Assembly: GCA_025963955.1 (NCBI GenBank)
Contig: JAOPZU010000641.1
Span: forward strand, 1-6,599
Length of the DNA stretch: 6,599 bases
Direction: 5' to 3'
DNA from: Solirubrobacterales bacterium
GTDB taxonomy: Bacteria > Actinomycetota > Thermoleophilia > Solirubrobacterales > Solirubrobacteraceae
The position numbers and the translations under genes are program-made. Positions 4,793-6,599 of this stretch are shown here, piece after piece; positions within the stretch are counted from its first letter, which is position 1, and each line of letters begins with the position of its first letter. The notes under the pieces were generated by a model. The model had not been told where the DNA came from and made no database searches. It saw only the letters and a program-made list of their open reading frames with translations.

Positions 4793-6599
4793 CCCCGCTT
4801 CTCGCCGCTGCCGCCGACACCGCCGCCGTGGTCAAGCCCGCCGGCGGCGCCCCGATCCGCGACATCCTCATCGTGGGCGCCGGGACGAACGTCCTCACCG
4901 TCCTGCTGCTCGCGCTGATCGTCGCCTACCGCCGCGGGGGCGCACCGCGCCTGCGCCGCCTGGAGGCGGCCACCGAGCAAGCGATCGGCATCCCGGGCTG
5001 GGCCGCGATCCCGGGTCTCGGCGGCATCGCCTTCGCGCTGCTGACGATCGCGGGCGCGACGTGGGACATCGGGCTGCACATCGACGTCGGCCGCGACGAG
5101 GGCCCGCTCGGCACCGCCGCGCACTACCCGCTGCTCTTCGGTCTCTTCGGCATGTTCCTCATGGGCGTGCTCTCGGTCGGGATCGCGCCGAAGGACCCCG
5201 CGCGCTCGAGCGTGGTCGCGTTTCGCCTGCGGGGGATCGGCACGGTCCCGGCGGCCGCGGCCCTGCTCGCGGCGGCCTCGGCCTTCGCCATGGCCGGCTT
5301 CCCGCTCGACGACCTCTGGCACCGGCTCTTCGGGCAGGACGTCACGCTCTGGGGCCCGACGCACACGATGTTCATCGGTGGCGTGTTGGTCGCCGGCTGC
5401 GCGAGCGCACTGCTGCTCGCCGAGGGGGCCCGCGCCGCCGGCCGCGAGCCCTTCAAGGCGCAGGGCCTGCTGCGCCGTCCGGTCGCCTCGCTGCTGGCCG
5501 GCATCTTCCTGTTCTTCTGGACCGCGACGCTGCACGAGTTCCACTGGGGCGTGCCGCAGTACCGCGAGGTCTGGCAGCCGATGCTCCTGGCCTTCGGCGG
5601 CGCACAGACGATGGTCCTCGCGCGGCTGCTCGGTGGTCGCGGCGGGACGATCGGCGCGCTCGCGACGTGGCTGCCGGTGCAGGTCGGCATGACGCTGCTG
5701 ATCGGCGGCCCGCTCGGGACGACGGCGCCCGCGATGCCGCTGTTCATCGCGGAGGCGCTGATCGTGGAGGCACTGGCCGCGCGCGGCAACTGGAAGGACC
5801 CGGTGCGCTTCGGCGCGGTCGCCGGGATCGGCGTCGGCACCCTCGGCCTCGCCGCGAACTACGCGTGGTCCCACGTCGTGATGCCGCTGCCCTGGGAGCC
5901 GTCGCTGCTGCCCGAGGCGGTGCCGGTCGCGGTCCTGGCCGCGGTGGCGGGCGGCGCGCTCGGCGCCCTGATGGCCCAGGCGCTGCAGGGCTCGCTCGCG
6001 CCGGGGCGCATGCCGCTGTACGTCGCGGTGGCCGCCGCGGTGGTGGCGCTCGGCCTCGGCGTGAACGCGTCGATCAGCGACGCGCCCAAGGGCGTGACGG
6101 CGGTCGTCTCGCTGGCCAACGAGCGCACCGCGGGCGTCCCCGGTGGGGGGCGCACGCGCGTCGCCGACGCCACCGTGCGGGTCAGCCGACCCGCCCTCAC
6201 GCGCAACGCGAACTGGGTCTACATCCTCGGCTGGCAGGGCGGGGGCCGCTACCTGAACCGCCTGCAGCGCGTGTCCGACGGCGTCTTCCGCACGACCCGT
6301 CCCGTGCCGATCGGCGGGGACTGGAAGTCCTTCGTCCGCGTCCACAAGGGCCGCGTGATGCTGTCGGCCGCGGTGCGCATGCCGGCGGATCCGGCCGTCG
6401 GCTTCGCGGGCTTCCCTGCCCGCGCGCAGGCCACGCGGGCGATGATGAAGGACACCAAGCTGATGCAGATCGAGCGCAGGAACGACGGCCCGGACTGGGC
6501 CTGGATGCCGGCGCTGCTGCTCGTGCTGGCCAGCGACCTGGGGCTGCTCGTGTTTCTGGCGGTCATCAGCGTCCGCGTCGGCCGGATGGCCGGCCGCCC
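4789..6599 (+). CDS. Large polytopic membrane protein of unknown function with duplicated His/Asp motif (C-terminus beyond the right edge)
   Basis: 603 codons are visible and the frame is still open at the window edge. By eye there are about 12 membrane segments between residues 24 and 428, a soluble, probably extracytoplasmic domain at about 430-568, and one more membrane segment at about 571-594. Conserved-looking polar residues cluster at membrane edges: WDIGLHIDVGRD (92-103) with His112; DDLWHRLFGQD (174-184) with Trp188, Pro190 and His192; and LHEFHWG (248-254) with Trp262 and Pro264. These His/Asp/Trp sets would suit metal or haem binding, but I cannot name the family. The soluble domain contains GGDWKSFVRVHKG and MPADPAV (509-521, 531-537), faintly like FixH/copper-domain beta sandwiches; that is inference. 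Start GTG 4789 has GGAG five bases upstream and overlaps a tiny leader ORF. The reverse strand is also open over most of it, an effect of GC-rich codon use. Confidence 0.85.
   Translation, partial: MTPLLAAAADTAAVVKPAGGAPIRDILIVGAGTNVLTVLLLALIVAYRRGGAPRLRRLEAATEQAIGIPGWAAIPGLGGIAFALLTIAGATWDIGLHIDVGRDEGPLGTAAHYPLLFGLFGMFLMGVLSVGIAPKDPARSSVVAFRLRGIGTVPAAAALLAAASAFAMAGFPLDDLWHRLFGQDVTLWGPTHTMFIGGVLVAGCASALLLAEGARAAGREPFKAQGLLRRPVASLLAGIFLFFWTATLHEFHWGVPQYREVWQPMLLAFGGAQTMVLARLLGGRGGTIGALATWLPVQVGMTLLIGGPLGTTAPAMPLFIAEALIVEALAARGNWKDPVRFGAVAGIGVGTLGLAANYAWSHVVMPLPWEPSLLPEAVPVAVLAAVAGGALGALMAQALQGSLAPGRMPLYVAVAAAVVALGLGVNASISDAPKGVTAVVSLANERTAGVPGGGRTRVADATVRVSRPALTRNANWVYILGWQGGGRYLNRLQRVSDGVFRTTRPVPIGGDWKSFVRVHKGRVMLSAAVRMPADPAVGFAGFPARAQATRAMMKDTKLMQIERRNDGPDWAWMPALLLVLASDLGLLVFLAVISVRVGRMAGR

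Noticed and set aside
3790..6345. Minus-strand open frame of 851 codons running through the membrane-protein gene into the dehydrogenase
   Set aside because: The part upstream of 4671 is low-complexity Arg/Ala/Gly/His-rich translation antisense to a well-formed membrane protein. Only the portion from the ATG at 4671 has family motifs. Long antisense frames are expected in DNA this GC-rich.
1..6599. A linked DNA-repair or defence island around the ku pair
   Set aside because: The flanking genes are metabolic or unassigned, alternate in orientation and have their own promoters. No ligase, polymerase, nuclease or helicase is in the window.

Overview
The window is very GC-rich, with dense, mostly G/C-ending codons, GTG starts and little intergenic space. 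It also carries an F420-type luciferase-like oxidoreductase and two bacterial Ku proteins in tandem. This points to a high-GC actinobacterium. The Ku sequence style and the recurrent start-proximal promoter motif suggest the Thermoleophilia (Solirubrobacter/Conexibacter/Patulibacter-like), but that placement is inference.

Layout from left to right: (1) a 5' portion of a small conserved hypothetical protein on the minus strand (start codon at 313, runs off the left edge); (2) a divergent plus-strand HAD-superfamily phosphatase/mutase (398-1081); (3) a convergent minus-strand Fgd-like F420-dependent oxidoreductase (1103-2083); (4) divergent from it, a two-gene plus-strand operon of Ku paralogs whose stop and start overlap as TGATG (2146-3021 and 3021-3821); (5) a convergent minus-strand beta-hydroxyacid dehydrogenase (3790-4671) whose 3' end overlaps the second ku by 32 bp; (6) divergent from it, a plus-strand large polytopic membrane protein (4789 to beyond the right edge), preceded by a possible 10-codon leader ORF that overlaps it as GTGA. 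No gap exceeds about 120 bp, and I saw no RNA genes, mobile elements or CRISPR.

The Ku pair is the clearest functional unit: bacterial non-homologous end joining. LigD is not in the window. The other genes look like independent single-gene units that alternate in orientation, each with its own promoter. Five of the transcription starts are marked by a GGG(T/C)A(G/C)C-like element at a nearly fixed 15-16 nt before the start codon. That spacing fits a -10 element of leaderless transcripts.

I see no obvious new multi-gene system. The least explained items are the membrane protein, which has a duplicated D-x3-H-x3-G-x-D-x7/8-H pattern and a C-terminal extracytoplasmic domain; the tandem Ku pair with opposite C-terminal chemistry; and the Fgd-like enzyme, which lacks part of the glucose-6-phosphate pocket.
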